Origin: Scalesia atractyloides
Taxonomy: Eukaryota > Streptophyta > Magnoliopsida > Asterales > Asteraceae
DNA length: 64,000 nt
Direction: 5' to 3'
Assembly (NCBI GenBank): GCA_947069175.1
Contig: CAMTDV010000002.1
Coordinates: forward strand, 7,977,054-8,041,053
Positions 46,146-58,516 of this stretch are shown one piece after another. Position 1 is the stretch's first letter; every line of letters starts with the position of its first letter. The notes under the pieces were generated by a model that was given only the letters and a program-made list of their open reading frames with translations, made no database searches and was not told the origin of the DNA. The position numbers and the translations under genes are program-made.

Positions 46146-46897
46146 CCAGGTGTCTATGGGTGTAAGAAGAAGCTTACAAGTGTCCTAAAACGTGGCATAG
46201 CTGATTAGGAAGGCCATGGTTTCGATTTAATGGTTTTAGAGCTTTGCTTGGGCTCCAAAACAAACTTTCTGTTGCAGGTCTGTTCTCATGGGGCGCGAGA
46301 GACAAAGGCCGGGTCTCTCGCGGCCCGCGACCGCCCCTATTTCAGTTTTAAAAGTTAACACTTTGGCCCCTAAACTATATAAAGCTTATAAAAACGATTT
46401 TAAATACTATTTTGGCACTTTTAGCCCTCCGTAGCAAATACTTGGCATACCCGGGATTATGCCCGGGCATTATTGAGCTCTCGGTTTGTTAAAAGGTCAC
46501 TCAGAGGTATAAATTAACATGTTGACACTTTTAATCCCTCCAATATCCAACTTTCACATATTTACAAAATTGAACTCTCTCGTCCAACAAACGGTACGTA
46601 TGAGAGTTAGGACTTCACAAAGGATCACTCAGAGGCTTATCACAAGCATGTTGATTTCGATGTCACTTAGAGGCTAGGCATGTTGATGTATCAGTCACTC
46701 AGAGGCCAAGTTTAAAGCATGTTGACGTATCAGTCACTCAGAGGCTATTATTTATGCATGTTGACATCGGTTCGTCACTCAGAGGCTCAATCTTGAGCAT
46801 GTTGACGCCTTTATTCCTTATTCGTCTTTAACAGACATTTATATAAAATACAACACGTGTCACTATATTATTGGCCACGATTTGACAGGGTGTTACA
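46146..46897 (-). repeat. Array A, middle LTR, second part
   Basis: Continuation of the LTR interrupted at 35602. It ends CAGGGTGTTACA at 46897, followed by the purine tract AAGGGGGTAAGGA (minus strand). Five copies of the 40-bp repeat (46621-46807). Confidence 0.9.
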
Positions 46898-49564
46898 TCC
46901 TTACCCCCTTAAAAGAAATCTCGACCTCGAAATTTTATTCAAAAAGATGGGGGTATTTTTGTCGCATAGCGGACTCAACCTCCCATGTATATTCAGGACC
47001 TCCCATGTATTAACCTGTCGATCCTTGATCGAAATTGGTTTCTCAACGAACCTCAGGTTTTCATCAATTTGCACCTCATTGTGCGACATTGCTAGCGACT
47101 CATCGGCTAGACATTTTTTAAGATTAGATATGTGGAATACATCATGGATTCCACTAAGCTCCTCTAGCAACCTGAGCTTATAAGCTACAGTGCTGACACG
47201 TTAGATTATCTCGAAAGGTCCAATATATCTTGGGCTTAACTTGCCCTTCTTTCCAAAACGCATCACACCTTTCCAGGGTGATTCTTTTAACATGACTTTG
47301 TCCCCTATTTGGAACTGAAGAGGTTTATGCCTCTTGTCAGCATAGCTTTTCTGCCTATCCCTGGCAGCTTTGAGACGATCACGGATTTGCATATCTTTTC
47401 TGTGGTCTCCAGGACAATCTCAGGTCCTGACAATTAGGCCTCCCCAACTTCTGCCCAACATACGGGCGTTCTACATCTTCTCCCATACAAGGCCTCAAAA
47501 GGAGCAGCCTTGATGCTTGTATGATAGCTATTATTGTAGTAGAATTCTATTAGGGGTAAGTGGTCATCCCAACTTCCACCTAAATCAATCACACATGCCC
47601 TAAGCATATCTTCCAGTGTTTGGATGGTACGCTCACTCTGACCATCAGTATGCGGATGGTAAGCCGTACTAATATTTAATTGTGTGCCTAACGATTGTTG
47701 GAAACTTTTCCAAAAGTGAGATGTGTATCTAGTATCTCTATCGGATACAATAGATACTGGCACACCGTGTAGGGACACTATCTTGTCCACATACAACTTA
47801 GCCAATTATCTGAATTATATGTCTCTTTAATTGGCAAGAAGTGAGCTGACTTAGTCAGTCTATCCACTATGACCAAATAGCGTCCTTACCACTTTTGGTC
47901 TTTGGTAACTTGGTAATCAAATTCATAGTTACCATTTCCCATTTCCAAGTGGGAATTTCAAGTTGTTGTAGAAGTCCTGACGGTTTCTGATGTTCGGCCT
48001 TAACTTGCGAACACGTCAGACACTTAGCTACATATGTGGCTATGGATTTCTTCAAACCCATCCACCAATAATTCTTCTTCAAATCTTGATACATCTTGTC
48101 ACCACCCGATGAACAGAGTATCTTGAATTATGCGCTTCCTGGAGGATTAGATCTCTAAGTTCTCCAAAGATCGGAACCCATATTCTATCATTAAATCTTA
48201 GGATTCCGTCATTTCCAGGCGTTAACTGATTCACAGTTCCGCCTAATCCCTCATTAGGGATATTAGCCTCTAACAAGGATTGCTTCTGCGCATCTAATAG
48301 CTTCTCACTTAAGCTATTTCTGAGCTTAATGCTCTTAGAGTTAATCCTTATAGGTTTCACCTTTTCCTTGCGACTTAAGGCATCGGCAACTACATTTCCT
48401 TGCATGGATGGTAGCGAATCTCACAATCATAATCGTTAAGTGTTTCCATCCACCGACGTTGTCGCATGTTCAATTCTTTCTGATTGAACAGCTACTTGCA
48501 ATGTGCCCTTTTTCATGGCAGATATAGCATATAGCATCTTTAAGGTCTCTACAATCTTGGGTCTTATGCCCCCTTCTTTTACATATACCACAATGGGTCA
48601 GGATTACACTGTCCCCAGTGTCTTCGGTTGTAAGTCTTACAGAATGGCATCCCCAGCCGACTTGCTTTGGTTCCCTTTGAACCCGAACCTCCCTTTATTT
48701 TTCTTATTAAATCTATGTGAGTTGTCTTCCTCTCTCTTCCTTTTCTAGTCAGTTTCAGGCTAAATTATGTCTCACTATATCAAGGGTGAGGGAGAGAGAT
48801 GGGTCAACAGCAGACCTATAGGTACTAGGCTGAGCAGCCTTTACCATGCCCTTAATCTCGGGCGCTAATCCATTTATAAAACGCGCAATGCGTTTGGATT
48901 CATGGGTGATAAGATAGGAAACTAACCCAGATAAGGAATTAAAATCGGAAACGTACCTCCGACAGTCTAGGTTTTTCATGGAAAGAGACAAGAAGTCTGT
49001 CTCTATTTTCTCCACCTCATGGGTTGGACAATAAGTTTCCTTTATTAATTCAACAAACTTGGACATAGGTGTACCTTACCTGTTGATTGAATCATGGCCT
49101 TCCACCATGTTATGGTATCGCCCTTAAAAGATTGTGATACATACTTGACCACATCTTTTTCAGCACAATTGCTGATGTCTACTATACTCCATCTCATCCA
49201 GCCACTTTAAGGCTTCTACGGCTCCTTTTTCCGCATTAAAGTCTCGGGGTTTACAGGAGACAAAATATTTGTAGGTACATTCGTTCTTGGAAGAACGGGA
49301 CCTATCAGCATAGTCTATCCTCTTAGGTTCACTTCTTGCATTAGACGACTAGACCGAGCTCTCTTTATGAGCTGAGGATGGTGGAATAGATAGAGGTTTA
49401 GAGCGAGTGGCACTCGGCTCTCTTAGCCTTTCTATGGCCTTACTCATGGCCCTTTCCACAGCTGCATCAATGCGAGCTTGGAAATCATTATCATTATTTA
49501 TGGCTATATTTTCGGCGTCTTTGACGTTCCGACGGCTACTTTGTGCCTCATTAGAATTAGCCAT
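46898..49564 (-). pseudogene. Gag-pol of array A, internal copy 2, protease and RT deleted
   Basis: Gag begins at 49564 (MANSNEAQSSRRN) and is frameshifted near 49350 and 49070. After the zinc-knuckle region the sequence jumps at about 48490 from gag/protease directly into RNase H. Compared with copy 1, 28299-30150 (about 1.85 kb: protease, RT and part of RNase H) is missing, with a CAG microhomology at the junction. Integrase follows: H2C2 at about 48094-47980, catalytic core 47940-47434, C-terminal 47392-46901. It cannot encode RT. Confidence 0.88.
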
Positions 49565-49969
49565 TCTTCAAAGCTTTAGTTGTATATACCAAATAAAATT
49601 TCTCTTAGCCATGGTATAATAACCATATCGGCTTTTAAACATTGGATATAAGAAAATCCACTGCCTATACTAGTGTTAATAACATCACAACTCTTAGGCT
49701 TAACATATCTATATTTGGCCTAGGTCTTAATTGGACCATCATGGGCAATTTACAATTTGGACGAAGTCCATATATTATTAGACAGGGGATCGCAATGTCA
49801 CAACTGTCATTTGTCATACAGACAATTATACATAGGTCATAAGCCTGTCCCTTAATGGACATATTAATTGGGCACATTGGCCGGTCACATTGGACATAAT
49901 ATATGGCACTTAGGCCTTTCACTAATGGACATATAATAGGGCACATAGGCACAAAATCGCTAATGGATA

Positions 49970-50730
49970 ATTATCATTGCACTGATGATAGTAGCCGGGA
50001 TCGAATAGATCACATGGGCTTTAAAGAATAGATTTTAACCCGAAAGGGTGATACATCACTAATGGATGTTTGATTATCATCACACTGACGATACTAGCCG
50101 GGATCACACGGATCACAAAGGCTTTTATGCCGGGATCACACAGATCACAAAGGCTATATAACCGGGATTAAATAGATCACAAAGGTTATATTTAATGCAT
50201 CTTTAATGGATGTTTTATCACCGCACTGGTGATACTGGCCGGGATCATACAGATCACAAAGGCTTTTAAGCCGGGCCACACAGGTCACAAAGGCTATATA
50301 ACCGGGATCAAATAGATCACAAAGGTTATATTTTAATACATCTCTAATGGATTTTTTATCACCACACTGGCGATACTAGCCGGGATCATACAGATCCACA
50401 AAGGCTTTTAAGCCGGGACCACATAGGTCACAAAGGCTTTATAACCGGGATCAAATAGATAAAAAGGTTATATTTTAATACATCTCTAATGGATGTTTTA
50501 TCACCACACTAGTGATACTAGTCGGGATCACATAGATCACAAACGCTTTTAAGCCGGGACCACACAGGTCACAAAAGCTATATAACCGGGATCAAATAGA
50601 TCACAAAGGTTATATTTTAATACATCTCTAATGGATGTTTTATCACCATACTGGTGATACTAGCCGGGATCACATAGATTATAAAGGCTTTTAAGCCGGG
50701 ACCACACAAGTCACAAAGGCTATATAAGGT
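49970..50730. repeat. Modular tandem repeats upstream of gag, internal copy 2
   Basis: Same units and order as 31660-32410 in copy 1, nearly identical. This supports recent duplication of the internal region. Confidence 0.85.
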
Positions 50731-51368
50731 TAGGACATAGTCCATAACCTTGAAGGCTAGCGTGATTCCTCAAGTCACACTACCAAGAGTATGTACATTA
50801 CTTGAATGTTAACATAAGAGGATCTTAATGGTTGATTATAAGTCCCGGTCGCATTGACCATAATGACTTGGAGTCTTGAACTTAGTCCATTACCTCAAGA
50901 TAGAAGGATAACTTCTCCTAACTATCTTATATATTTGCCCAAATATGTGGTTTGAGCCACTTGGCAAATCAAAACCATTAAAATCTTTTTGGAATTATAT
51001 CGCAGAGCATAAATTTCGAATAAAATTGAGACGCTCGTTTTCAAGAGGATGAATACATATATATATAATTCCAAAGTACTTCATTAAATTTCCATAAGAA
51101 ATTATAATACTTGAAACAAATAATGAAACTGATTGTCCATGCAAGGACTAAAAGAAACAAAATATCCACGCAGGGAATAATGTCCACGTAGGGACTAAAG
51201 AAATAATAATGTCCACGCAGGGACTACATATAATAGAAAAGACTTCACTCGTCTTTCTTTCCCTTGACTAGTTTGGAGAGTTTCTTGAAGAACTTATTTG
51301 TCTTCTTCTCTGTTTTCTCCGCCTGCTACTGCATTTCTTTCATTCTCCCTAAGGCCTCATTAATGACC

Positions 51369-52322
51369 TCAAGAATGGTGGAGGTTGGGGTTGTGGCATA
51401 ACCGGATACTGGTACCCATAAGTTGGATATCCAGTCGGTGGGTAATTAGGTGGGAAGGTAACGGGAAAAGTGCGTTGTGCATAACTGCCTGCATATATGG
51501 GTTCTGCGACCATGCTTGATAGTCTACCGGTGTAGGCGGGTTAAAAGGATCATATCCAGACGTGTCTGGATACGTGGGAATTGGGTTAGTATAACCCGAT
51601 GGTGGTGGTTGAACAGCAGGTGTTAGTGTTGGTTCCACTATAGGTGGAATATTAGAGGGTCCACCCATTTGTGGGTCCTCTTGAATGGTGGGGTAAGAAC
51701 TGGGCAAAGGTGGCAGCGATCCCGACCTTTGTCCGGCACGTACCGACATACGTGCTCCATGCTTTCTTCTTGGTGGTTCAGTTGGTGGTTGAGGTTGGTC
51801 CACGGGTTCCATGTGGACATCTTCTTGAACAGGTGGTGGTTGAGAATGGTGAGAAGGAATGTGGGCGAAAGTAAATTGATTCCAATATTGGTCCCACTCA
51901 TTAGGACCTTGGTAGGGCGATCCGGCATACGAGTTTGAATCGCTCGAAATTTCAATGGTATGCACATTTGATACCAATGGTGGCATCTCCGGGCCGGTGT
52001 CCTCGTCCATAGGATGTGGCTCGTCTAACTGATTTTGATCGGCTGGAGGCGTGTTTAAGTAATGGTTGGGGTTAAACTCTTCATGGTAGGAGTGATGAGA
52101 ATGAGAATGGTGAGACTGATAGGAATGGTGTGAATGGTAAGAATTTTGAGAATGTGAGGGCGAGTGTCTATTAGAGACGGAACGTCTCGCTGGTTGCCAT
52201 GGAGACGAATCTCCTGATTCTTGATATGCATATGAGTTATGAGGTTGAGGAATACGCCCCGATGGTCCTCCCCTCATTGGACCTTTTCCTCGTCCACTTT
52301 GTCCTCGTACACGTGGCGGCAT
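51369..52322 (-). CDS. Extra ORF between 5' LTR and gag of array A, 317 aa, unknown function
   Basis: An open frame from 52322, 170 bp downstream (in element sense) of the LTR start at 52492. Composition is extreme: a Gly/Arg start (RVRGQSGRGKGPMRGG), a His/Ser run (about residues 55-85, YHSHHSYQSHHSHSHHSYHEE), an acidic centre (HPMDEDTGPEMPP, HTIEISSDSNS), and a Pro/Gln/Tyr-rich second half. No catalytic motif, signal peptide or membrane segment is visible; it looks intrinsically disordered. Extra 5' ORFs are known in some gypsy clades (for example Ogre), but I see no specific similarity. The basic Gly/Arg end suggests RNA binding, as inference only. The last about 30 residues may be frame-shifted, since the frame ends over a non-coding-like region. 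Confidence 0.55.
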   Translation of the reverse strand: MPPRVRGQSGRGKGPMRGGPSGRIPQPHNSYAYQESGDSSPWQPARRSVSNRHSPSHSQNSYHSHHSYQSHHSHSHHSYHEEFNPNHYLNTPPADQNQLDEPHPMDEDTGPEMPPLVSNVHTIEISSDSNSYAGSPYQGPNEWDQYWNQFTFAHIPSHHSQPPPVQEDVHMEPVDQPQPPTEPPRRKHGARMSVRAGQRSGSLPPLPSSYPTIQEDPQMGGPSNIPPIVEPTLTPAVQPPPSGYTNPIPTYPDTSGYDPFNPPTPVDYQAWSQNPYMQAVMHNALFPLPSHLITHRLDIQLMGTSIRLCHNPNLHHS

Positions 52323-52474
52323 TTTTCCTTTGAAATCGATTCAAAAACATACCATAACTTAATAATGAAATGAGTAATCCTAGGTCAAATGCCTAGACTC
52401 GAGAGTCTAAGTAATGTGCTCATGTAAGTTTGAGACTAAACACAAAAGGCTAGTGTTTTATTCTCTCAAATATT

Positions 52475-52487
52475 GGCTCTGATATCA
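52475..52487 (-). promoter_or_regulatory. Primer-binding site, array A copy 2
   Basis: TGATATCAGAGCC on the minus strand, one mismatch from the initiator tRNA-Met complement, beside the LTR that starts at 52492. Confidence 0.8.
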
Positions 52488-52491
52488 ACCC

Positions 52492-55421
52492 TGTCACACC
52501 CCGGATTTCTGACCCTGAAATCCATACACCGGTGGGCCCGGGTGGGGAGTATCGTGGCAACAGTTGATAACGTTATAGTCAATTAAACGTGGCACAGCGG
52601 AAATCTTGGAGTAAAATTACTATTACAAACCGAATGTTCGAAAATACAAAATAATATACAAGCTTGTAATAGAAGATCCACAGGCGGATCATAGAATGTA
52701 CAAGAAGAATACAAAACAGACTTTAGGCAGATCTAAGGATTTACAAGAATCCTCTTATTCTCTACCAAGCCCTTATAGGGGAATTAAGTTGAGAGTATTT
52801 ACCTGAGATTGCTTTCTTCTTTTATTTTTAAATAACTCAGACGTATACAAAAGTACCAAGTGCAGATAGCTTTTACCGAGAAGGCTCTAGTCTGGATTAT
52901 GGCATAAACTAGCCAATTAAATACTAACGGTTGTATAAACCGAATAGTGTACATGATCATTACGTATAATGCTTGATTAAACGATGATCAGATAGAATGT
53001 AGTTTAAACTCGACAAGTACTTGACTTGTATAATATGGGTAAACTTTATAAACATTCTGGATTTTGAACTTAAAATGATAAGGTTAAACCGGTTACGGTT
53101 GAATTCCGTAAAAATAGTCACATATACGTAACTGTGCGCATAATAGCAATATCGGGTAACCGGATAAGTTATGGACAAGTTCTATATGCCATTATACTTT
53201 AAATAAGTTAAGATATCAGTAGGATATCAACTTGTATGCCCATTGAGGTTTTAAAACGAAATTATGCCTTATAGGGGCATTTCGGTAATTTCGTATCGTA
53301 TAAAAAGAACTTAAATAAAATTTAAGTTTATGATCATGAGTATTCTCGAAAAATAATTTATTTATGACATAATATCAGTAGGATATTAAATATATGTGTA
53401 TTTTACCTTTTATGACCAAACTATGCACCGAATGGGCATTTTGGTCATTTTATACATAGTTTATAAATTATTTGGAATTCTGAGTTTATAATAAGTACCT
53501 ACTGTAAATACGTTTAAATAAGTTTTAAAATCAGTAGGTAACAAGTCTTAGTCCATTAATATGGTTTAAAACCATACTATGCGCCGAAACGGCGCTTATG
53601 TCGTAATATGACGTCTTTAAGCGATGTTTATCAAAACTGACATTTGGATCAGATTAAAATGTTAAAAATATGTTATTAAATATAACATATCAATAGGTAA
53701 GTGATTTACCTTGAAAAGATTTGATTAAAACTATTTTATAAGCCACAAGGGTTAAAACCGTCATTTATCGACATAGTTTAAGGACTTGTTTAAAAACTCA
53801 GTTTATAACTGGTTTAACATCCCAAATAATCCTGCTTATAATATTATATCAGTATAAATTCATTTTCAAGTTCATTACCATTTAAAACCTTGTTTTATGA
53901 AAAAGGTCATTTTGGTCAAAGATGGCATAATTATGGAACTTGCGCATAAACTTGGATTCTGATTATGATCATGTAATATAACCTCAGAGGGTTATGCTAT
54001 ATTATATTATGATCATAATGCAACTTTAGATCAGTGGGTAACTAATCTAAATCGGGTCAGAATCGAAAGTCAAAGCAGAAGTCAAACCTTGCGACTTTCG
54101 GTTGCGAACCGACCCTAGAACTGAAATTGACGAGCCGAACATGTTCATACATGTTCTAATAATTATTACCAACTTTTTTAAGTGTCAAAACAGGTTTCAT
54201 AACATATATAAGATTAATTTATGATTTTTCTGAAAAATGGCCTGTTTGACTTTTTAATATCATAATTTTGACCCGTCAATTGGTCTAGCAAACGTGATCT
54301 TCAGGAGGTGCCCTTTATAGGGACTAACACCTACCTTACTATGATCACTTAGCCATGTTCATTTTGAACAATGGCTGGACCATAATTGTCTTAACCGAAA
54401 GTCAAAGCGTTTTACGTAAAACACTTGACTTTAGGCTATAGAAGCATATAAATGAAAATGCACAAGAAAGGAACACTTACCAGTGATTCCCAGATGCAAA
54501 AGAACTATGTTGGACTGCTCCTTTTTGTTAGGAACTTCCAGAGGGGGGAGAAGAGTGAATAAGAAAGGTGCAAGTTGAAATGGTGAACTTAAGCACCTAT
54601 TTATAGTTGGAGAGCTCAAAGGAGGTGAAGCCAGGTGTCTAGGGGTGTAAGAAGAAGCTTACAAGTGTCCTAAAATGTGGCATAGCTGATTAGGAAGGCC
54701 ATGGTTTCGATTTAATGGTTTTGGAGCTTTGCTTGGGCTCCAAAACAAACTTTCTGCTGCAGGTCTGTTCTCGCGGGGCGCGAGATACACAGGCCGGGTC
54801 TCTCGCGGCCCGCGACCGCCCCTGTTCAGTTTTAAAAGTTAACACTTTGGCCCCTAAACTATATAAAGCTTATAAAAATGATTTTAAATACTATTTTGGC
54901 ACTTTTAGCCCTCCATAGCCAATACTTGGCATACACGGGATTATGCCCGGGCATTATTGAGCTCTCGGTTCGTTAAAAGGTCACTCAGAGGTATAAATTA
55001 ACATGTTGACACTTTTAATCCCTCCAATATCCAACTTTCACATATTTACAAAATTGAACTCTCTCTTCCAACAAACGGTACGTATGAGAGTTAGGACTTC
55101 ACAAAGGATCACTCAGAGGCTTATCACAAGCATGTTGATTCCGATGTCACTTAGAGGCTAGGCATGTTGACGTATCAGTCACTCAGAGGCCAAGTTTAAA
55201 GCATGTTGACGTATCAGTCACTCAGAGGCTAATGATTTAAGCATGTTGACGTATCAGTCACTCAGAGGCTATTATTTATGCATGTTGACATTGGTTCGTC
55301 ACTCAGAGGCTCAATCTTGAGCATGTTGACGCCTTTAGTCCTTATTCGTCTTTAACAGACATTTATATAAAATACAACACGTGTCACTATATTGTTAGAC
55401 ACGATTTTACAGGCTATTACA
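52492..55421 (-). repeat. Array A, right LTR
   Basis: 2930 bp, the longest copy; ends CAGGCTATTACA. It lacks about 200 bp equivalent to 24421-24620 (junction near 52767). It retains both the 612-bp and the 150-bp segments lost from the other copies. Six copies of the 40-bp repeat at 55107-55332. Confidence 0.9.
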
Positions 55422-55426
55422 GAAGG
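55422..55426. repeat. Target-site duplication of array A, right copy
   Basis: GAAGG, matching 24141-24145. Confidence 0.9.
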
Positions 55427-58083
55427 AAAGGCTTAAACCGTTTGATAGCTAACACATCCTCGTCGCCCACTATCAACAGAAAACCATAATCGTCTCGAAA
55501 TTCTCTTTGTTTAGAACTCGTTGAACGGCTTCGGCTCGCTACGGGTTTTTGCGACTTGATGACCGACTATTGACTGGCCTGCGACGGAACATACGAGCTA
55601 TGGCGGGGGGGCATCGTATGTACTTGATTGGGAACCCTACGATGGAACATACGAGCTATGGCGGGCGGGGGGGGGGGGGGCGTCATCAAATCGAAGTTGT
55701 GCTTGCTTTGTTGTTGGTCGTCCACGAGTTGAGTGTTAGACAACCGGTGGTTTCTTTGTGGATTTGGTTGGGGTCAACACCACTTTAATCTTTCCCAGCA
55801 AGCTTTTTTTCTGAGCGGGGGAGCGTGACTCTAACTGTTGCTGAACAATGTTCTACTCTTCTACCACGTCAACACCATCAGATGTCAATTTACATGGCTG
55901 AAAGTTAAGCTTCCGGCCAGAAGATGTCAACATCTTCGAGTTGAATCGGACGCTCTGCTCGTATGTACTTTTCCAACCTGCAAGCACACGGCAACCCACA
56001 GCTGTACCACATCTGACATCCACAAGATGAATGCAAGCGCTGCAACACGTCTTCCTAAGTAGCTCTCCACTCAGCAGATCAAGCGCTGTGTGGGAAACTT
56101 TTCCACGTAGGTGGTCAAATAACGGGTTTTTGTGATGGTTCATTAGTTTTTCGATACTTTCTCGAAAGCTCCGCCTTATTTCCCCGTATTGTGTTTCGAC
56201 TATATCCTTGACACAACCTACTATACGGTCCAGCGAGCTCCTATCTTGGACGTATCTCTTTAAATTCACGTGTTGACTCTCAACTTTGTTGGTGGTACCC
56301 TGCCTGAAGTTGCGGCTCTGATCTGTCCACACAAAGACAAACATTTGCTTGTAGTCTTTCAACCAGTTGTCATACACGTATGCAAAGACCCCTACAAGGT
56401 ATCAACAATTAGTTACATGTACATAGGTAGGCCATATTTTACTTGAACGTAAACTTACTTGAACGTTTGCACGCCACAAGTCGCTTTTGCAAGTGGCCTA
56501 AGTTGTACTCGTATATTGGTATTGATGGAGACTCACACAATCTCCCCCATGATGACAAATTTTTTTGCCATTCTTCTTCTGTGAATGCACTCTTGCAGTG
56601 CTTACAAATATTCTGTTGAATGTGATACCTGCAGAGCTATCGAGAGGCGTTTGGAAAAACTTTCACACACGCGTTAATTAGGGCTAGGTCTCTATCCGTT
56701 ACAATATCACGTGGCTCCATACATTCGTCCAACATTGACCTGATTCTCTCAAGCACCCACACAAAGTTATCACTACGTTCCTTGCAAACAATGGCATGCG
56801 CGATACAAAACGAGTAGTTGGTGGGAGTCATACCAACTATCTAAACAAATGGTATGTTGTATAAGTTCGTCTTGTACGTGGAATCGATCAGCAAAACATG
56901 CGGGAACGCACACCACATTTCACTCGAGTAGGGATGAACAAAGAAGATCTCTGTAACGACCTCTATTTCGGGTTCCTCCTGTGTCTCGTAAATAAACTCG
57001 TTTATACTAAGGATGTTTTCTAGCGACTGCATGGGAGTCAGACCGTATCTTTGTTCGGCCCTAATCTTCTGGACTGCGTTTTGGACGTCTTTCTGAACAT
57101 GGAAACTGTCGGGGAACTGCTTCCTTATCATTTGAAAAATTGCGCGGCTCCACGTTTTGTGCTGTCAACTGCTCGATCATTTTGTATTCGTCAGGAGCAA
57201 ACCTTCGCACAAACGCGTGGCCAGACAGGTCCTGACAAACTTCGTGGTTATGTTAGTCTTTCCCCCTTTTATCCCTCATGTTTCATACGGATGGTCCCGC
57301 ACAGCTAACAAGTAAAACGGGTAACCGGTTTTCTTGCTTCCAGCTTTTCTAACCGTTGCTGTAGTATGCTGCTCACCACCACGATCACATTCAAGCCATA
57401 CCCTCCCGGTCCTTCCACCGATTTTCTTTGATCGTCGGGTCACAATAACGAAACCATCAGCCTTTGCCATTTCCTGTGCCCAGTTTTTTACCTCATCTAG
57501 AGAGTTGAAAACCTGTAAAATCGATAGCGTTATGTTAGATTTTATGTTTACTGAACTTCATAACTTAAATAAATAAGTTTTGATACCGTCTCTGTGAGGT
57601 ACGGATTGCCTGCGCAAGGGGATGTCTCACAACCATATCCTCCACCATCAGGATAGACTTGTTGACCGTCAAAAGAATGTGTTGCATTGTAACTTTCGTA
57701 ACAGTCTCCTCCGTATCCATCCGGACCGTGTTGTTGCACGTACGAGAATTCACACCCTTATCCATAATCGGGAAACCCATATTGCGCATGATAACATGGT
57801 TAATCAACTAGGTACGAGTCGTCCACATGGGTTGTTTCTTCAACCGAAGGAAGCTCGTTCAAGTCTAGAAACGGTCTGTTTTGATTTCCTTGTACACTTG
57901 AAACCTCCTCTTGCACGTTAGATTTGGGAACACCGGCCTCCCCCTACCAACGATACCACCATTAGTAAATAATTAAAACAACAACTAGTTTAACCTGATA
58001 ACTGTTACCGTATTGGCTTCAGGCACCCATGTCTCGCCAGAATACGCCCCAAAGAAATAGTTGACGTCCCAGTTTGATGACAT
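55427..58083 (-). pseudogene. MULE transposase (FAR1/MURA-like), broken; continues into the OTU-like domain at 24145
   Basis: Exon 1 58083-58009 (MSSNWDVNYFF..., 25 codons, GT donor). Exon 2 about 57945-57590 is Gly/Tyr/Asp-rich and contains two in-frame TAA codons. Exon 3 starts at 57519 after TTTTACAG and opens a FAR1-type DNA-binding domain (SLDEVKNWAQEMAKADGF, GRVWLECDRGG). Then, across frameshifts near 57270 and 57150, come the MULE core 57131-56637 (VLLIDSTYKTN, EPRDIVTDRDLALINAC), LCRYHIQQNICKHC near 56610, TTNKVESQHVNLKRYV near 56300, and a SWIM-like C/H cluster near 56050. From 55500 to 55427 the frame reads LAIKRFKPF and would continue at 24145. It is no longer functional. Confidence 0.8.
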
Positions 58084-58089
58084 TTCACC

Positions 58090-58516
58090 ACCTTTGAATG
58101 AAATCAGATGAAGTAATATAAGCCAAAGTTTATGACGGACATAATGCTGACGATGAATCAAAAGTTTTCTGCGATGAAGCCTAGTATTCTACGACAACAA
58201 AAGCTCTGCATGGGTCTATTTAACAAAGATGTATACGCCCCGTCTAGTACTAGACGGGGCGTATCACGTAGTACTTTCCTGACATGCATGCAGAACGTTA
58301 AAGTTCAAGAAGGGTCGTCTAGGCCTAGACGCCCCGTCTTGTTCTGGTCGTCTTCAGGGTCCATATAGGGGTAGACGCCCCGTCTGATGACTGATTTGAC
58401 GTTGTACGAGGGAGGAATGTGGTCGGAGAAAAAAAACCTAGACGCCGCGTCTAGATCTAGACGACCCGTCTTAAGGGTGTCTAAATAGGCAAGTGAGTGT
58501 GTGAATATGTAGACCC
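58090..58516. repeat. Right end (TIR and subterminal region) of the MULE
   Basis: Palindromic GTCGTCTAGGCCTAGACG and TCTAGATCTAGA blocks near 58313-58475, ending with CACTCACTTGCC and TATTCACACAC read inward. It pairs with the left end at 12214-12400 and is paralogous to 22490-22820. Confidence 0.7.

Larger units (their letters stand above)
24146..55421 (-). mobile_element. Array A: tandem Ty3/gypsy element, LTR-internal-LTR-internal-LTR
   Basis: Three LTRs (24146-26664; 33412-35602 plus 46146-46897; 52492-55421) alternate with two internal regions (26665-33411 and 46898-52491), all in minus orientation and with a single outer target duplication, GAAGG. Both internal regions have primer sites and purine tracts in place. 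Each copy bears private deletions: internal 2 lacks protease and RT, internal 1 lacks most of the extra 5' ORF, and each LTR lost a different segment. Element B sits in the middle LTR. RT and integrase motifs are of the chromovirus-like gypsy type; the exact clade is not established. Confidence 0.9.
12214..58516 (-). mobile_element. Mutator-like element (MULE), split by two later retrotransposon blocks
   Basis: The left end (12214-12400) and right end (58310-58516) are inverted relatives. Both read inward through TATTCACACAC, then TTGC, then AAGACGGGTCGTCTAG and a palindromic TCTAGxxCTAGACG block. Between them, on the minus strand, lie a FAR1/MURA-type transposase (58083-55427) and an OTU-like domain (24145-23542). 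Without the C block (13171-22462) and the A/B block (24146-55421) the element is about 5.7 kb. A 9-bp target duplication is not convincing (5 of 9). Right-end-like sequence also occurs internally at about 22490-22820, so either the element carries an internal duplication or two related MULEs are merged here. Confidence 0.65.

Noticed and set aside
55600..55682. GGGGGGG runs and a repeated GGAACATACGAGCTATGGCGGG as a regulatory element or G-quadruplex.
   Set aside because: It is a short direct duplication inside the decayed MULE coding region; no evidence of function.
12214..58516. A perfect MULE target duplication (TATTAATTA / TAGTTAAAA).
   Set aside because: Only 5 of 9 bases agree in AT-rich DNA, so I do not claim it; the exact outer borders remain uncertain.
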